Origin: Paenibacillus nuruki
GTDB lineage: Bacteria; Bacillota; Bacilli; Paenibacillales; Paenibacillaceae
Direction: 5' to 3'
DNA: 64,000 nt
Assembly: GCF_001721045.1 (NCBI RefSeq)
Contig: NZ_MDER01000051.1
Span: forward strand, 1 to 64,000
In this document: piece by piece, positions 1-8,557 of the stretch
Layout of the letters: every line of letters starts with the position of its first letter
Position numbering within the stretch: the stretch's first letter is position 1
Translations under genes and position numbers: made by a program
Notes under the pieces: model-generated
What the model saw: the letters and a program-made list of their open reading frames with translations, nothing else
What the model was told of the DNA's origin: nothing
Database searches by the model: none

Positions 1-90
1 TTTAGGCGGTCATCTATTTTATTGAATAAAACCCTTAATAAGTATAGCTTACTTTTTTAAATAGTTAAGTAAATTATGTATTTAGTCTAG

Positions 91-150
91 CAAAAAGCTC
101 TTACCCTGTAAAATAATCATATCGATTACTTTCAGAATAAGAGCTTATTT
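91..150 (-). terminator. Terminator after the PepSY operon
   Basis: Arms AAGCTCTTA (95-103) and TAAGAGCTT (138-146) pair across a long AT-rich loop. On the minus strand the second arm runs into TTTTTG. It lies about 55 bp past the stop of the last PepSY gene. Confidence 0.65.
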
Positions 151-203
151 AGATCTTATCGTTATTTAATTATAAGCTTACTAGTTATAAGATTTGTTAA
201 CTA

Positions 204-809
204 TTAATCGTTATCGTAGTCGTCGTTGTCATCATCATTGTCATAATCTTTATCGACTGATAATACTTTACCTGTAGCTGCATCAATCTCTACAGTTGCT
301 TCGCCACCAGCGATTTTCAAGTCAACTTCATAAGTCACTCGACCATCATCACTATCACGATCTACTTTAGTCACTGTACCTTTTACAGCTTTCAAAGCAA
401 TAGCTTTAGCTTGTGCGACTGTTTTTACCTTGTTGTTGGCATTGTTTGTAGCCGTCTGGTTGTCGTTGTCATCATCGTCATTATCATCGTTGACTACTTT
501 CAACACAGTACCTGTAACTGCATCAATATGAACATCTACATCTTTAGTAGAATTGGCTTTATCTACATCAACTTCATAGTACAATTTGCCATTATTGTAA
601 CGTTCCAAATCTACACCATCAATCGTACCTCCAGGTACTTTCGTTAATGCGATTTGCTTCGCTTTGGTTTCACCAATTAATTTGCTTGTTGTTGCTGTTG
701 CACTATTTGAATTACTTGAATTATTCGTAGTCGCTGCTGTCACAGTTCCCATTGTTCCCAAAGCGATTGCTGCTGATAATACACCGATACCTAATTTTTT
801 GTTCATCAT
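204..809 (-). CDS. Secreted protein with two PepSY domains
   Basis: A 201-residue protein with a signal peptide (residues 1-25, cut near VTAA). Two PepSY repeats follow, at roughly residues 45-105 and 130-190. Each has the pattern of a helix near 'A..IAL..V.G', then 'YEVD', then 'ID..TG.VL'. The linker and C-terminal tail are runs of Asp and Asn, very acidic and possibly cation binding. PepSY domains are usually linked to inhibition of peptidases or to sensing at the cell surface. The start has AGGAGG 8 bp upstream. It is the last gene of a unit with a second PepSY protein, a histidine kinase and a response regulator, so it may be an output or sensory partner of that system. The exact role is unknown. 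Confidence 0.85.
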   Translation of the reverse strand: MMNKKLGIGVLSAAIALGTMGTVTAATTNNSSNSNSATATTSKLIGETKAKQIALTKVPGGTIDGVDLERYNNGKLYYEVDVDKANSTKDVDVHIDAVTGTVLKVVNDDNDDDDNDNQTATNNANNKVKTVAQAKAIALKAVKGTVTKVDRDSDDGRVTYEVDLKIAGGEATVEIDAATGKVLSVDKDYDNDDDNDDYDND

Positions 810-947
810 GTTATGTTCCTCCTAATAATTTTGTAATATGTTTTTCACTTGTTCTTGCCTCTGCTATTAATATAAAGCTTACAAATGAGATGTCGATTAC
901 AACAAGATTAGAATTTGATGAGAACGTTAATTATTATGAATTTCTTC

Positions 948-1934
948 TTAGTTCTCGTTGTCGGAATCGTCAACATCATCCCATGTGACAGACATGACTG
1001 CTCCAGAAATCGCATTCACCTGTACAGTAGCTTCTCTTTCATCTGGCGTATCAATATCGACCAAGTAATACGATTGTCCTTTATCTTCATCATCTTCATA
1101 GTCGGTATCATCCACTTTACCAGGTACTTGAGTCAGTGCAATTCGCTCTGCATCTTTTTCTTTTAAAATCAATACAGGGGGTTTGGATGAATTGTTCTTA
1201 TCTTTAGGTTTTTCTTTGTCTTTACGATCATCTTTGTGATCTCGCTGATCTTCAGGTGAGGCAGGCGCACCGACTGGCGGCTGGTTCGGATCAGGTGTAC
1301 CCATAGCTGGCTGATCATTAGACGGTGGTTGGTTATTAGCTATTCCACTGTTGTCATTACTACTATCTTTATTTTCAGTAGTTGAAGTCGGTGGTGAAGA
1401 TTCAGTCAGTGTCGATGTAGTATCGCTTGTATCTGTCGAATCTTCAGCAGATGATGTATTTGTACTATTGCTGCTATCTGTTGTTGCAGGTGTAGTAGTA
1501 GAAGTCGTTGGCTCGGTTGCTGTTGAACTGGATGAATCTGAGCTAGACGAATCTGTTGTATTCGTACTATTAGGTGTAGTGGTCGCTACTGTCGATTGTC
1601 CGATCTGTTGAATCGATTGAATCGCTCCACTGTTACCGTTGACTTGAACTTGATACATGCCTTGATCCGATTGTAACTGAACTGTATAGATTCCATTATT
1701 TAATGCAGTCTCTGTTACTTTACCCGGATATTGCTTGAGTACTACATTTTTGGCTTGTGTTGATGTTAAAACAGGGCTCGCTTGTGCTATAGATTTCCAC
1801 CATAATGTCATTAAAAACATCAAAATTAATAAAATTACGACTGCTCCGGCAATCCACCATCGTCTGTCTTTGATAACAGTTGCTACTGTATGAGTAGCAG
1901 GTGATGCTGTTCTTTGCATCTCTCTTCGTCGCAT
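948..1934 (-). CDS. Membrane-anchored PepSY protein with Ser/Thr-rich linker
   Basis: A 328-residue protein. Residues 1-26 are basic and cytoplasmic, and one membrane helix spans about 27-47. A first PepSY-like unit (about 55-110) is followed by a long low-complexity stretch rich in Ser and Thr (about 115-200), then a Pro/Asn region, a charged Lys/Asp segment, and a second PepSY domain (about 260-320) ending in an acidic tail. The layout suggests a wall-spanning stalk that holds the distal domain away from the membrane. It starts 42 bp after the kinase gene on the same strand, with GAGG somewhat far from the ATG. The function is probably tied to the adjacent two-component system; this is inferred from position only. 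Confidence 0.8.
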   Translation of the reverse strand: MRRREMQRTASPATHTVATVIKDRRWWIAGAVVILLILMFLMTLWWKSIAQASPVLTSTQAKNVVLKQYPGKVTETALNNGIYTVQLQSDQGMYQVQVNGNSGAIQSIQQIGQSTVATTTPNSTNTTDSSSSDSSSSTATEPTTSTTTPATTDSSNSTNTSSAEDSTDTSDTTSTLTESSPPTSTTENKDSSNDNSGIANNQPPSNDQPAMGTPDPNQPPVGAPASPEDQRDHKDDRKDKEKPKDKNNSSKPPVLILKEKDAERIALTQVPGKVDDTDYEDDEDKGQSYYLVDIDTPDEREATVQVNAISGAVMSVTWDDVDDSDNEN

Positions 1935-1976
1935 TTATGGATCACTTCCTCAATATAATTTCTAATTGCATCGTTA

Positions 1977-3434
1977 TTATAAAGGCTCTTCATTAGAATT
2001 TGCTGAGAACATCGTAGTTGTAGGTACAAAAATAGCAGGTAACGAGACAATCGCTGTTGTGCCTTCTTTTTCTACACTTTCCAGACGTATTGTAGCGCCA
2101 ATCGCATCTGCTATTTCTAAAGCTAAAGTCAGCCCTAGTCCAGATCCTCCTACATCTGTACGACTACGTGCTTCATCAACCCGGTAAAAGCGGTCAAATA
2201 CTTTGGATAATTCAGCTTGAGGAATACCAATTCCTTGATCAATAATTCGAATACATCTACGCTGTATCTTCACTGTACCTAAATGCTCTGACATGGGTTG
2301 ATCATTTTCAATCTCAATCACGATCGGATTCTGACTATATTTACGAGCATTATCTAATAAAATGAACAACAATTGTCGCAATTTACCAGTATCATTTTGA
2401 ATCAATAATAGCGACGGTTTGGCTAGCAATTCAGTGGAAATACGAACATCAATCTGACGCTGATATGCATTATGGAACCCTTTGACCAATTGATCGATTT
2501 CTTCAGCTAAATGCAAAGGTTCTATCGATAAATTCCACTGTTCTTTGTGCTTGGCTAATAACAGCAGTTGCTCAGTCATTTCTTTCATGCGTACCGCTTC
2601 TGAATGAATCGCATCAACCGACTCATGAAATAGTTCTGGACGATCCATCCCTCTACGCTTCAACAGACTGGCATAACTTTCAATAATGGTGAGCGGTGTT
2701 TTGAGTTCATGAGAAGCATTAGACACGAACTGTTTTTGCTTATCATAATTGGTCTCAAGTAGATCAATCATTGCATTAAATGTCTGACCCATTTCTAATA
2801 ATTCATCTTTGGACTTAGGATCTAATTCCAAACGCTTGAATCGCCCGCTTCGCTTAATCTCACTCATCGTTGAAGTCATGGCTCCAATAGGACGCATAAT
2901 AATTCGTCCAAGAATATGACCTGATAAAATAACCGGAATCATGGCTAACCCTGTGACTGTAATCAATACGATTCGAAGTACCTGCAAATAATTTTCTGTC
3001 TGATGCAGGCTTTCTGTCACTTGCACATTCACAACAGAACCGTCCGTCCAGATCACAGGAATAGATACGAATACATACCCATTCGCATTATACGTAATTT
3101 TTTGAGATTGTAATTCTTTACTATAGCTTACGGTGCGCTTACTTAATTCTTGTTCCGAAGAAGAAGTTACGACTAATGAATTATTTCCTTTTTCAGTGAC
3201 AATACGGATCATTCCATCTACAGGAACATAAGCACGTAATAGATCGGCTGTGGTCATCGAACCTGCGATTTGCCGAATATTGTCCGCTGTTTTGTTGGTC
3301 TGTGACTCCACTCGTACCAATTGTTCATTGATCGACAAGCGGCTAAACACAATATAGACCAGCACATTGGTTAAAATAAATAACAAGGCAAATAACACCG
3401 AAGAATACAAATGTATTTTACTTCTTAGCTTCAT
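1977..3434 (-). CDS. HAMP-type sensor histidine kinase
   Basis: A 485-residue membrane kinase. TM1 is at about 11-33, an extracellular sensor loop at about 34-153, and TM2 at about 155-177. HAMP follows to about 230, then HisKA with SHELKTPLT and the phospho-accepting His near residue 242. The HATPase domain has an N box (LDNARKYS), G1 (DQGIGIP) and G2 (GSGLGL). It phosphorylates the response regulator encoded 15 bp upstream. The sensed signal is not readable from sequence, but the downstream PepSY genes suggest the cell envelope. Length and architecture are ordinary for the family. Confidence 0.95.
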   Translation of the reverse strand: MKLRSKIHLYSSVLFALLFILTNVLVYIVFSRLSINEQLVRVESQTNKTADNIRQIAGSMTTADLLRAYVPVDGMIRIVTEKGNNSLVVTSSSEQELSKRTVSYSKELQSQKITYNANGYVFVSIPVIWTDGSVVNVQVTESLHQTENYLQVLRIVLITVTGLAMIPVILSGHILGRIIMRPIGAMTSTMSEIKRSGRFKRLELDPKSKDELLEMGQTFNAMIDLLETNYDKQKQFVSNASHELKTPLTIIESYASLLKRRGMDRPELFHESVDAIHSEAVRMKEMTEQLLLLAKHKEQWNLSIEPLHLAEEIDQLVKGFHNAYQRQIDVRISTELLAKPSLLLIQNDTGKLRQLLFILLDNARKYSQNPIVIEIENDQPMSEHLGTVKIQRRCIRIIDQGIGIPQAELSKVFDRFYRVDEARSRTDVGGSGLGLTLALEIADAIGATIRLESVEKEGTTAIVSLPAIFVPTTTMFSANSNEEPL

Positions 3435-3449
3435 CCTGTATCCTTTCTG

Positions 3450-4151
3450 TTAACTATTATCTTTAATAACATACCCTACTCCGCGTACCGTATGAATCAG
3501 TTCGCGTTCAGGATCTTGATCTACTTTTTTGCGTACATAACGGATATAGACATCTACGACATTGGTATCTCCGTAATAATCATATCCCCAGACCGCAGTG
3601 ACAATCTGATCCCGATTCAGTACTTGCCGTTTATTCTTGAGCAAATAAGCTAACAGATCAAATTCACGTGGTGTGAGCTCAATCTGTTGCTCACCTCTGA
3701 TCACTTCTCGGGTTCCTTCGTTAAGGCGTAAGTCTGCTGCGGTTAACCAGACTCCATCATTGTCTTCGATAACCGGAACAGTCTGTGGACGTTGCCGTAG
3801 AGCTGCACGTACACGAGCTAATAATTCTTCGATTTGAAAAGGCTTGGTAATATAATCATTCGCTCCCAAGTCCAGACCGGCTACTTTATCTTCAACAGAA
3901 CTTTTGGCGGTTAATAAAATAACAGGTATATTGCCACCCACACCACGAATCCGTCTCAAAATTTCGATACCACTCATTTCGGGTAACATGACATCTAACA
4001 GAATAAGATCATACGTACTTTCTTGATACAGATCCCATGCTTGTGCTCCATTATAGGCTTGTGAAATATCATACCCTTCTGCTTCCAGTTCAATCTGCAA
4101 CAGTCGAGAAATTTTGTGTTCATCTTCTACGATTAAAATATGTTCCTTCAA
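3450..4151 (-). CDS. OmpR-family response regulator
   Basis: A 233-residue regulator. The receiver domain (1-120) has the acidic pair at Glu9-Asp10, phospho-acceptor Asp53 in LLLDVMLPEMSG, and the KPF lysine near 103. The C-terminal winged-helix domain (about 133-230) carries LTPREFDLL and the closing VRGVGYVI motif. It is the first gene of the four-gene minus-strand unit and is followed at once by its cognate kinase. It probably activates its own operon, though I could not identify its DNA site. Confidence 0.95.
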   Translation of the reverse strand: MKEHILIVEDEHKISRLLQIELEAEGYDISQAYNGAQAWDLYQESTYDLILLDVMLPEMSGIEILRRIRGVGGNIPVILLTAKSSVEDKVAGLDLGANDYITKPFQIEELLARVRAALRQRPQTVPVIEDNDGVWLTAADLRLNEGTREVIRGEQQIELTPREFDLLAYLLKNKRQVLNRDQIVTAVWGYDYYGDTNVVDVYIRYVRKKVDQDPERELIHTVRGVGYVIKDNS

Positions 4152-4261
4152 TCTCTGTTCCTCCTTGTTGCTATAGCTACTCTGTATTCACTTATCCTTT
4201 ATCATAACAGACCGTGCGATGTTCACGAAATTCAGTTGTTGCGCTAATGAATTATATCGAC

Positions 4262-4330
4262 AAAAAAGGATATCCTGCTTGAACAACGATAGGCATGAGA
4301 CGCTATCATTGCAGTCAGGATATCCTGTAA
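4262..4330 (-). terminator. Terminator after the siderophore-binding lipoprotein gene
   Basis: Arms AGGATATCCTG (4267-4277) and CAGGATATCC (4316-4325) form a long hairpin. On the minus strand it is followed by TTTTTTG, just past the stop at 4343. Confidence 0.75.
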
Positions 4331-4342
4331 AAGAAGTCTATA

Positions 4343-5344
4343 TCATTGAGATTTGTTTTTATCAATCAGCATATCTTTGATTAATCCGATCTGACCAATA
4401 ATTGATTCAGGATCATAGTAAGCATAGGTGTCATAAGGTAACATATAGACCTGTCCTTTTTTCACAGCCGGCAAGCTTTTCCATAAAGGGTTATCCAGAA
4501 TAGAACTCTTATCGACCTGTTCCGCATCATTATTAAAGCAAATAAAAATATAATCAGCATTCGCATATTCTGGCAATACTTCAAGGGAGATATCTTTGAT
4601 CTGTGCATCGCTATCAATTACTTCTTTTTGCACGATATCTAATGGTTTTAATTGGAGTGCATCATAGATAGCATATCCGCCACGCCCATAATTTTCACCG
4701 AGTACAGCTATTTTTTTACTCCGTACATTGATAAGAGCTGCGGTTTGTCCCGGTTTTACTATATGTTTAATTTGCTCACGTGCTTGTTCAGCTGTCTGAT
4801 CATAGCGATCTAACCATGCCTTTGCTTCTTTTTCGCGATTTAATAATGTACCGAATAATTGTATTTCTTCTTTGGGATTATGGTAGGAAGAATAAGGAAC
4901 ATAGATCGTTGGAGCAATTTTGGAATATTCTTCGTATTTCTCGACATCAAAATCGTTAATAACGATCAGATCAGGATTTAATTCAACTACTTTTTCCAAA
5001 GAAGTGGGTGTACCAATATCACTAATCGATTGTTCTTGTTCTTTCAAAAATGGACTGCCCATCCACCACTCTTTGTTCGCCCCTACAGGAGTCAGTCCAA
5101 GTGCAATCAGTGTACCATGGTAATAGGTAGATACAATTCGTTTGGGGTTAGTAGGGATAGTCACTTTCCCTTTAGCCGTGTCGATCGTTCGTGTTGCAGA
5201 CTGTGATGATTCTGTGTTCGTCTGTTGACTCTCTGTTGCTGAAGTAGTACTTGTACGACTACTACAAGCTCCCAATACCAGTGCTATACATAACAATAGT
5301 ACACCTGTAATGATAGTCTTTTTTGTATATCTGTAATAATTCAT
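4343..5344 (-). CDS. Iron-siderophore ABC substrate-binding lipoprotein
   Basis: A 333-residue class III (FeuA/FhuD-like) binding protein. The signal peptide ends in a lipobox with Cys27 (VLGACSS), so it is anchored to the outer face of the membrane. A Ser/Thr-rich linker follows, then the periplasmic-binding fold, with the typical opening 'TIDTAKGKVTIPTNPKRIV' and the inter-lobe helix around residue 170. It would bind a ferric siderophore and pass it to a permease. No permease or ATPase gene is adjacent, so it must share one encoded elsewhere. A Fur-like box lies 22 bp upstream of the start codon, and the next gene upstream encodes a regulator with a homologous sensor domain. The ligand is unknown. 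Confidence 0.9.
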   Translation of the reverse strand: MNYYRYTKKTIITGVLLLCIALVLGACSSRTSTTSATESQQTNTESSQSATRTIDTAKGKVTIPTNPKRIVSTYYHGTLIALGLTPVGANKEWWMGSPFLKEQEQSISDIGTPTSLEKVVELNPDLIVINDFDVEKYEEYSKIAPTIYVPYSSYHNPKEEIQLFGTLLNREKEAKAWLDRYDQTAEQAREQIKHIVKPGQTAALINVRSKKIAVLGENYGRGGYAIYDALQLKPLDIVQKEVIDSDAQIKDISLEVLPEYANADYIFICFNNDAEQVDKSSILDNPLWKSLPAVKKGQVYMLPYDTYAYYDPESIIGQIGLIKDMLIDKNKSQ

Positions 5345-5365
5345 AATGTCCCCCTGCGATTTAAT

Positions 5366-5380
5366 TGATAATCATTCTCA
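5366..5380 (-). promoter_or_regulatory. Fur box upstream of the siderophore-binding protein
   Basis: The minus-strand sequence TGAGAATGATTATCA matches the 7-1-7 Fur consensus TGATAATNATTATCA at 13 of 14 defined positions. It sits between start codon and promoter region of the siderophore-binding gene, which predicts repression when iron is plentiful. Confidence 0.75.
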
Positions 5381-5444
5381 GGTGGAATCATAACAAGTCT
5401 ATCGTATAACGTCTATGCACAAATATGATCATTTATCATGACAA

Positions 5445-7262
5445 TCATGATATGAACTGTTGTAACCACAATTTTAATTGTGCTTCTTGTGAACAAGGAT
5501 CAAATCCATAAAAAATATTGCGATCCATAGTATAACATTGTCGATTCTGTACAGCTGCTAATTGTTGCCACTCTAAAGATTCCATTACAGGCTCCAAAGC
5601 GACTTCTGATGTGCCTTCAACTGGATAATAAATCACAATCATATGATCTGCTGCATATCGACTTAATTCTGCTAAAGTCACTTCTTTACTGATCAAATTC
5701 TGATCTATAATGTCTTCTTGTACGATTGCAGGAGGATGATGATGTAACTGTTGATAAATAAGTGGCCCACCCATACTGCGCCGATCACCGTATACATATA
5801 TTTTTTCTGAGACGATTTTGTAGATACCTACTGTTTCATCCATACCGATAAAAGATGATAATTGTTCTCTCGCTTGCTGTATTTGCCGATCCCAATCATT
5901 TAACCATTGATGTGCCTGTTCTAGCCTGCCTACCTGCTCCGCTAACCACAACCATTGTTGTTGCCAGTTGTGATGTTCAATAGAGAGAGTTTGTACAGGT
6001 ACATATTCTTCTAATATGAATCTACCCAGATTATCTTCATACGCAAATACAAGATCCGGCTGTACATCATTCATCGTCTGTATAGATTGCTCTAGACTAT
6101 CATGCAATACAATCATCGTGCTTAGATCCAGATGTTGATGATACTTCTCCCATTTCCATGGTTCCAAATACCCTGCTTGGGGAACCATACCAAGTTGAAG
6201 AAGCATTGATGTAAAAGGATAATTCCACGTAGCATACTGCTTCTCAGACGATTGATACTGCTTGGGCGATAGACCAAATAAAGACTTAAACCGACGGCTA
6301 AAATAATGCTCGTTCGGATATCCGTTACGTCTAGCAATTTCGCTAATACTTGCACTAGAATATTGCAGGTCTTTTTTGGCGGCATTCATTCGCCAGCGGT
6401 AGACATAATCGGTAAACGAAATACCTTTATGCTTACGGAAAATACGAGAAAAATGTTCAGGTGTAATCCCTAAGCGAGCAGCGATAACCGTACGCCGTAT
6501 CTCTTCCCGATAATACATCCTTACCTCATCTGTAGCCTGCTGTATCATATTCAGATTAGTTGCTTCTGTCCCTGATGAATGCTGGTTCCATATCAAATGT
6601 AATAGTTGATAAAAAAGCAGTTGGCTATACAGCTCTTTTTCTACAGACAGTTCTTTTGGTTGATCTACGGTTGCTAGTAATTCTTTGCCTAAGCGCTGCA
6701 TTTCTAAAGGGGAATGTACAGGTATGATCGTAGCTAGACCATCGCTAGACCAAGAAGAAGATGCATGCTTATCTACATTTTGGAACATAAGCTTCAATAG
6801 CTGGACAGGTTGTGAAGAATTATTATATAGAAATACACCACTTCCAGCCGGACAAAATAAAACCTGATCCGCTTTGATCGTAAAGTGACTGCCTTGAAGC
6901 TGGACATCTGCTTGTCCTTCTTTGATCATCATCAGTGTATCGTATTCTGCAACTGTCCATTCTTTAGGATGATGATGCAGATAAGTGATGATCGTCAATG
7001 ACAAAGGAATCCATACTTTACGAGATAAGATATGCGTATGTTGTTTGTGTTCAGGAATAGATACATCGTTTGGATTGGAAAATGGATAACGATTTTCTTT
7101 TAACTGCTCGGTAATAGTACTGACTTCTTCGTCAGACAATTTACCCAAATATTTCACAGTACGATGCTTGTTCTTGCCTTGTTCATCTCGATACGATTCT
7201 ACAATACGATAATACGTATATACATGTCCTTGCTTATGTACCTTTTGCTTTTTCAAAAACAT
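5445..7262 (-). CDS. AraC regulator fused to a siderophore-binding domain (Btr-like)
   Basis: A 605-residue, four-part protein. Residues 1-62 form a small basic domain with 'YRIVESYRDEQGK' and 'RTVKYLGKL', resembling the N-terminus of IS1634-type transposases. Residues about 85-180 are a cupin-like arm. Residues about 255-340 are the double AraC helix-turn-helix (ITPEHFSRIFRKH; ISEIARRNGYPNEHYFSRRF). Residues about 345-605 resemble a class III siderophore-binding protein. By analogy with Bacillus Btr, ferri-siderophore binding to the last domain should activate uptake genes. The binding-protein gene downstream is probably a target: the two share matching stretches such as IVQKEVID and IVQEDIID. 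The start has AAAGGG 8 bp upstream, so the extra N-terminal domain is probably translated. A Fur-like box lies upstream. Confidence 0.88.
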   Translation of the reverse strand: MFLKKQKVHKQGHVYTYYRIVESYRDEQGKNKHRTVKYLGKLSDEEVSTITEQLKENRYPFSNPNDVSIPEHKQHTHILSRKVWIPLSLTIITYLHHHPKEWTVAEYDTLMMIKEGQADVQLQGSHFTIKADQVLFCPAGSGVFLYNNSSQPVQLLKLMFQNVDKHASSSWSSDGLATIIPVHSPLEMQRLGKELLATVDQPKELSVEKELYSQLLFYQLLHLIWNQHSSGTEATNLNMIQQATDEVRMYYREEIRRTVIAARLGITPEHFSRIFRKHKGISFTDYVYRWRMNAAKKDLQYSSASISEIARRNGYPNEHYFSRRFKSLFGLSPKQYQSSEKQYATWNYPFTSMLLQLGMVPQAGYLEPWKWEKYHQHLDLSTMIVLHDSLEQSIQTMNDVQPDLVFAYEDNLGRFILEEYVPVQTLSIEHHNWQQQWLWLAEQVGRLEQAHQWLNDWDRQIQQAREQLSSFIGMDETVGIYKIVSEKIYVYGDRRSMGGPLIYQQLHHHPPAIVQEDIIDQNLISKEVTLAELSRYAADHMIVIYYPVEGTSEVALEPVMESLEWQQLAAVQNRQCYTMDRNIFYGFDPCSQEAQLKLWLQQFIS

Positions 7263-7312
7263 GATCCAATCCCTTTCAAGTTAAGGTCTACAGTTGAGGA
7301 CTATAACCTATA

Positions 7313-7341
7313 ATAAAAGTACCTGAAAAACTCAGGTACTC
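7313..7341 (-). terminator. Terminator between the acetyltransferase genes and the AraC regulator
   Basis: Perfect 9-bp arms AGTACCTGA (7318-7326) and TCAGGTACT (7332-7340) with a 5-base loop. On the minus strand they are followed by TTTTATTA. Confidence 0.65.
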
Positions 7342-7374
7342 GGGTCTAAATCCAGTCTATTATTCGTTTCCCAA

Positions 7375-7389
7375 ATATAATGATTATCA
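7375..7389 (-). promoter_or_regulatory. Fur-like box upstream of the AraC-siderophore regulator
   Basis: ATATAATGATTATCA matches the 7-1-7 Fur consensus at 12 of 14 defined positions. It lies 113 bp upstream of the regulator's start codon but on the far side of the hairpin at 7313-7341. It therefore acts on this gene only if its promoter lies here and the hairpin is read through. Confidence 0.55.
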
Positions 7390-7467
7390 TTTAGTGATAT
7401 CAAAGAATAAAACAGTACGTCAAAATGATAATTGATCTCACAAAATCATGAATAAAAAAACGATTAA

Positions 7468-8010
7468 CTAGCCAATAATTTTCTGATAACTAGCAATATC
7501 GAGCCGGCGACCAAATTTATAACCGACTTCACGAAAATGAGCACATTTCTCATAGCCATATCGTTCAAATAAAGCGATACTATTTGCATTTTCTGTACAT
7601 ACCGTTGCAATTAACACATGAAATCCACTTGCAACGCCTGCTTGTTCTAGAAAAGTGAGCGATTTTCCGCCTAATCCTTTGCCTGTCTGACCGGGCTTTA
7701 GATAGATCGTGACTTCTGCTGTAACATCATATGCTTGTTTATTTTTGTGTGGAGTGATTAAGATGTAGCCAGCAATTACAGGTGTAGATTCAGCATTAGA
7801 GACTACAGAATTATCCTGTGCATCCTGTTCTTCGATAATCACATAAGACTTGTAATGAGCAGGTACATTTATAATCTGCGCGCGCATCTGTGCCAACGAT
7901 AACAATTCCGTATGAAAAGATACGGTTGTATGCTCTACATAATGATTATAAATCGAAAGCACTTCAGGCAAATACTGTTCTTCTATCGGCTCAAATCGAA
8001 TAGTACTCAT
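7468..8010 (-). CDS. GNAT N-acetyltransferase, phosphinothricin acetyltransferase-like
   Basis: A 180-residue single-domain GNAT. The N-terminus 'IRFEPIEEQYLPEVLSIYNHYV' and the segment 'TTVSFHTE' are typical of the phosphinothricin/methionine-sulfoximine acetyltransferase group. The acetyl-CoA loop reads 'GQTGKGLGGKSL' (about 108-120). It probably transfers acetyl from acetyl-CoA to an amine of a small amino-acid-like molecule; the substrate cannot be fixed from sequence. It is the last of three GNAT genes in a row, 19 bp after the previous one. Confidence 0.85.
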   Translation of the reverse strand: MSTIRFEPIEEQYLPEVLSIYNHYVEHTTVSFHTELLSLAQMRAQIINVPAHYKSYVIIEEQDAQDNSVVSNAESTPVIAGYILITPHKNKQAYDVTAEVTIYLKPGQTGKGLGGKSLTFLEQAGVASGFHVLIATVCTENANSIALFERYGYEKCAHFREVGYKFGRRLDIASYQKIIG

Positions 8011-8029
8011 CTCTAACCAACCCCTCTAT

Positions 8030-8527
8030 TTACAAAAAATAGTGCATCATTCTTTGCAGACCTGCTGGCCCTATAGGACGATGACCCAAATCTTCAAACC
8101 CTGCTACCGTGTATGTACGTTGCGCTGCCTGATTACGTTCATTAACTACCAATATTAACTCATGGATCTGCGGAAACTGCTGTCTCACCCATGCTGGTAA
8201 TAATTCCATCGCTGTTCTAGCATAGCCTTTACCTTGATGCTTGGAATCAATTAACAATGCTCGAATCAACATGACTTTACTCGGTGTAGCATCGGTATAA
8301 TCGCAATAAGAAAGAATACCATCACCTGTATGCAAAACAAAAAATCCAACCACTTGCTGCTGAGCTTGAATCACAATCGGATAACGCTGAGGATCAGTCA
8401 ACGCTATCTCCAGTGATTGAAGAGGCAATGCAGTAAATTGTAATTGCTCTTCAGGTAGGTCAAATGAAGCTAACTCTTCTCGATATTCAGAACGATAATA
8501 GGCTAACTGTACAGCAGAAATACTCAT
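8030..8527 (-). CDS. GNAT N-acetyltransferase
   Basis: A 165-residue GNAT-fold protein. The beta4-alpha3 region 'LLIDSKHQGKGYARTAMELL' (about 90-110) carries the Q-G-K-G-Y-A acetyl-CoA pyrophosphate-binding loop. A later 'LVVNERNQAAQRTYTVAGFEDLG' is the usual GNAT C-terminal motif. The substrate is unknown. It is the middle gene of the trio. Confidence 0.85.
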   Translation of the reverse strand: MSISAVQLAYYRSEYREELASFDLPEEQLQFTALPLQSLEIALTDPQRYPIVIQAQQQVVGFFVLHTGDGILSYCDYTDATPSKVMLIRALLIDSKHQGKGYARTAMELLPAWVRQQFPQIHELILVVNERNQAAQRTYTVAGFEDLGHRPIGPAGLQRMMHYFL

Positions 8528-8557
8528 ATCTGATTCTCCTTAAATTCCATTCCCAGA

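Noticed and set aside
411-647. Plus-strand frame opposite the secreted PepSY gene
   Set aside because: It is the antisense shadow of Asp/Asn-rich codons, with no ribosome binding site.
1351-1611. Val/Ser-rich plus-strand frame opposite the Ser/Thr linker
   Set aside because: It is the complement of the low-complexity linker of the membrane PepSY protein.
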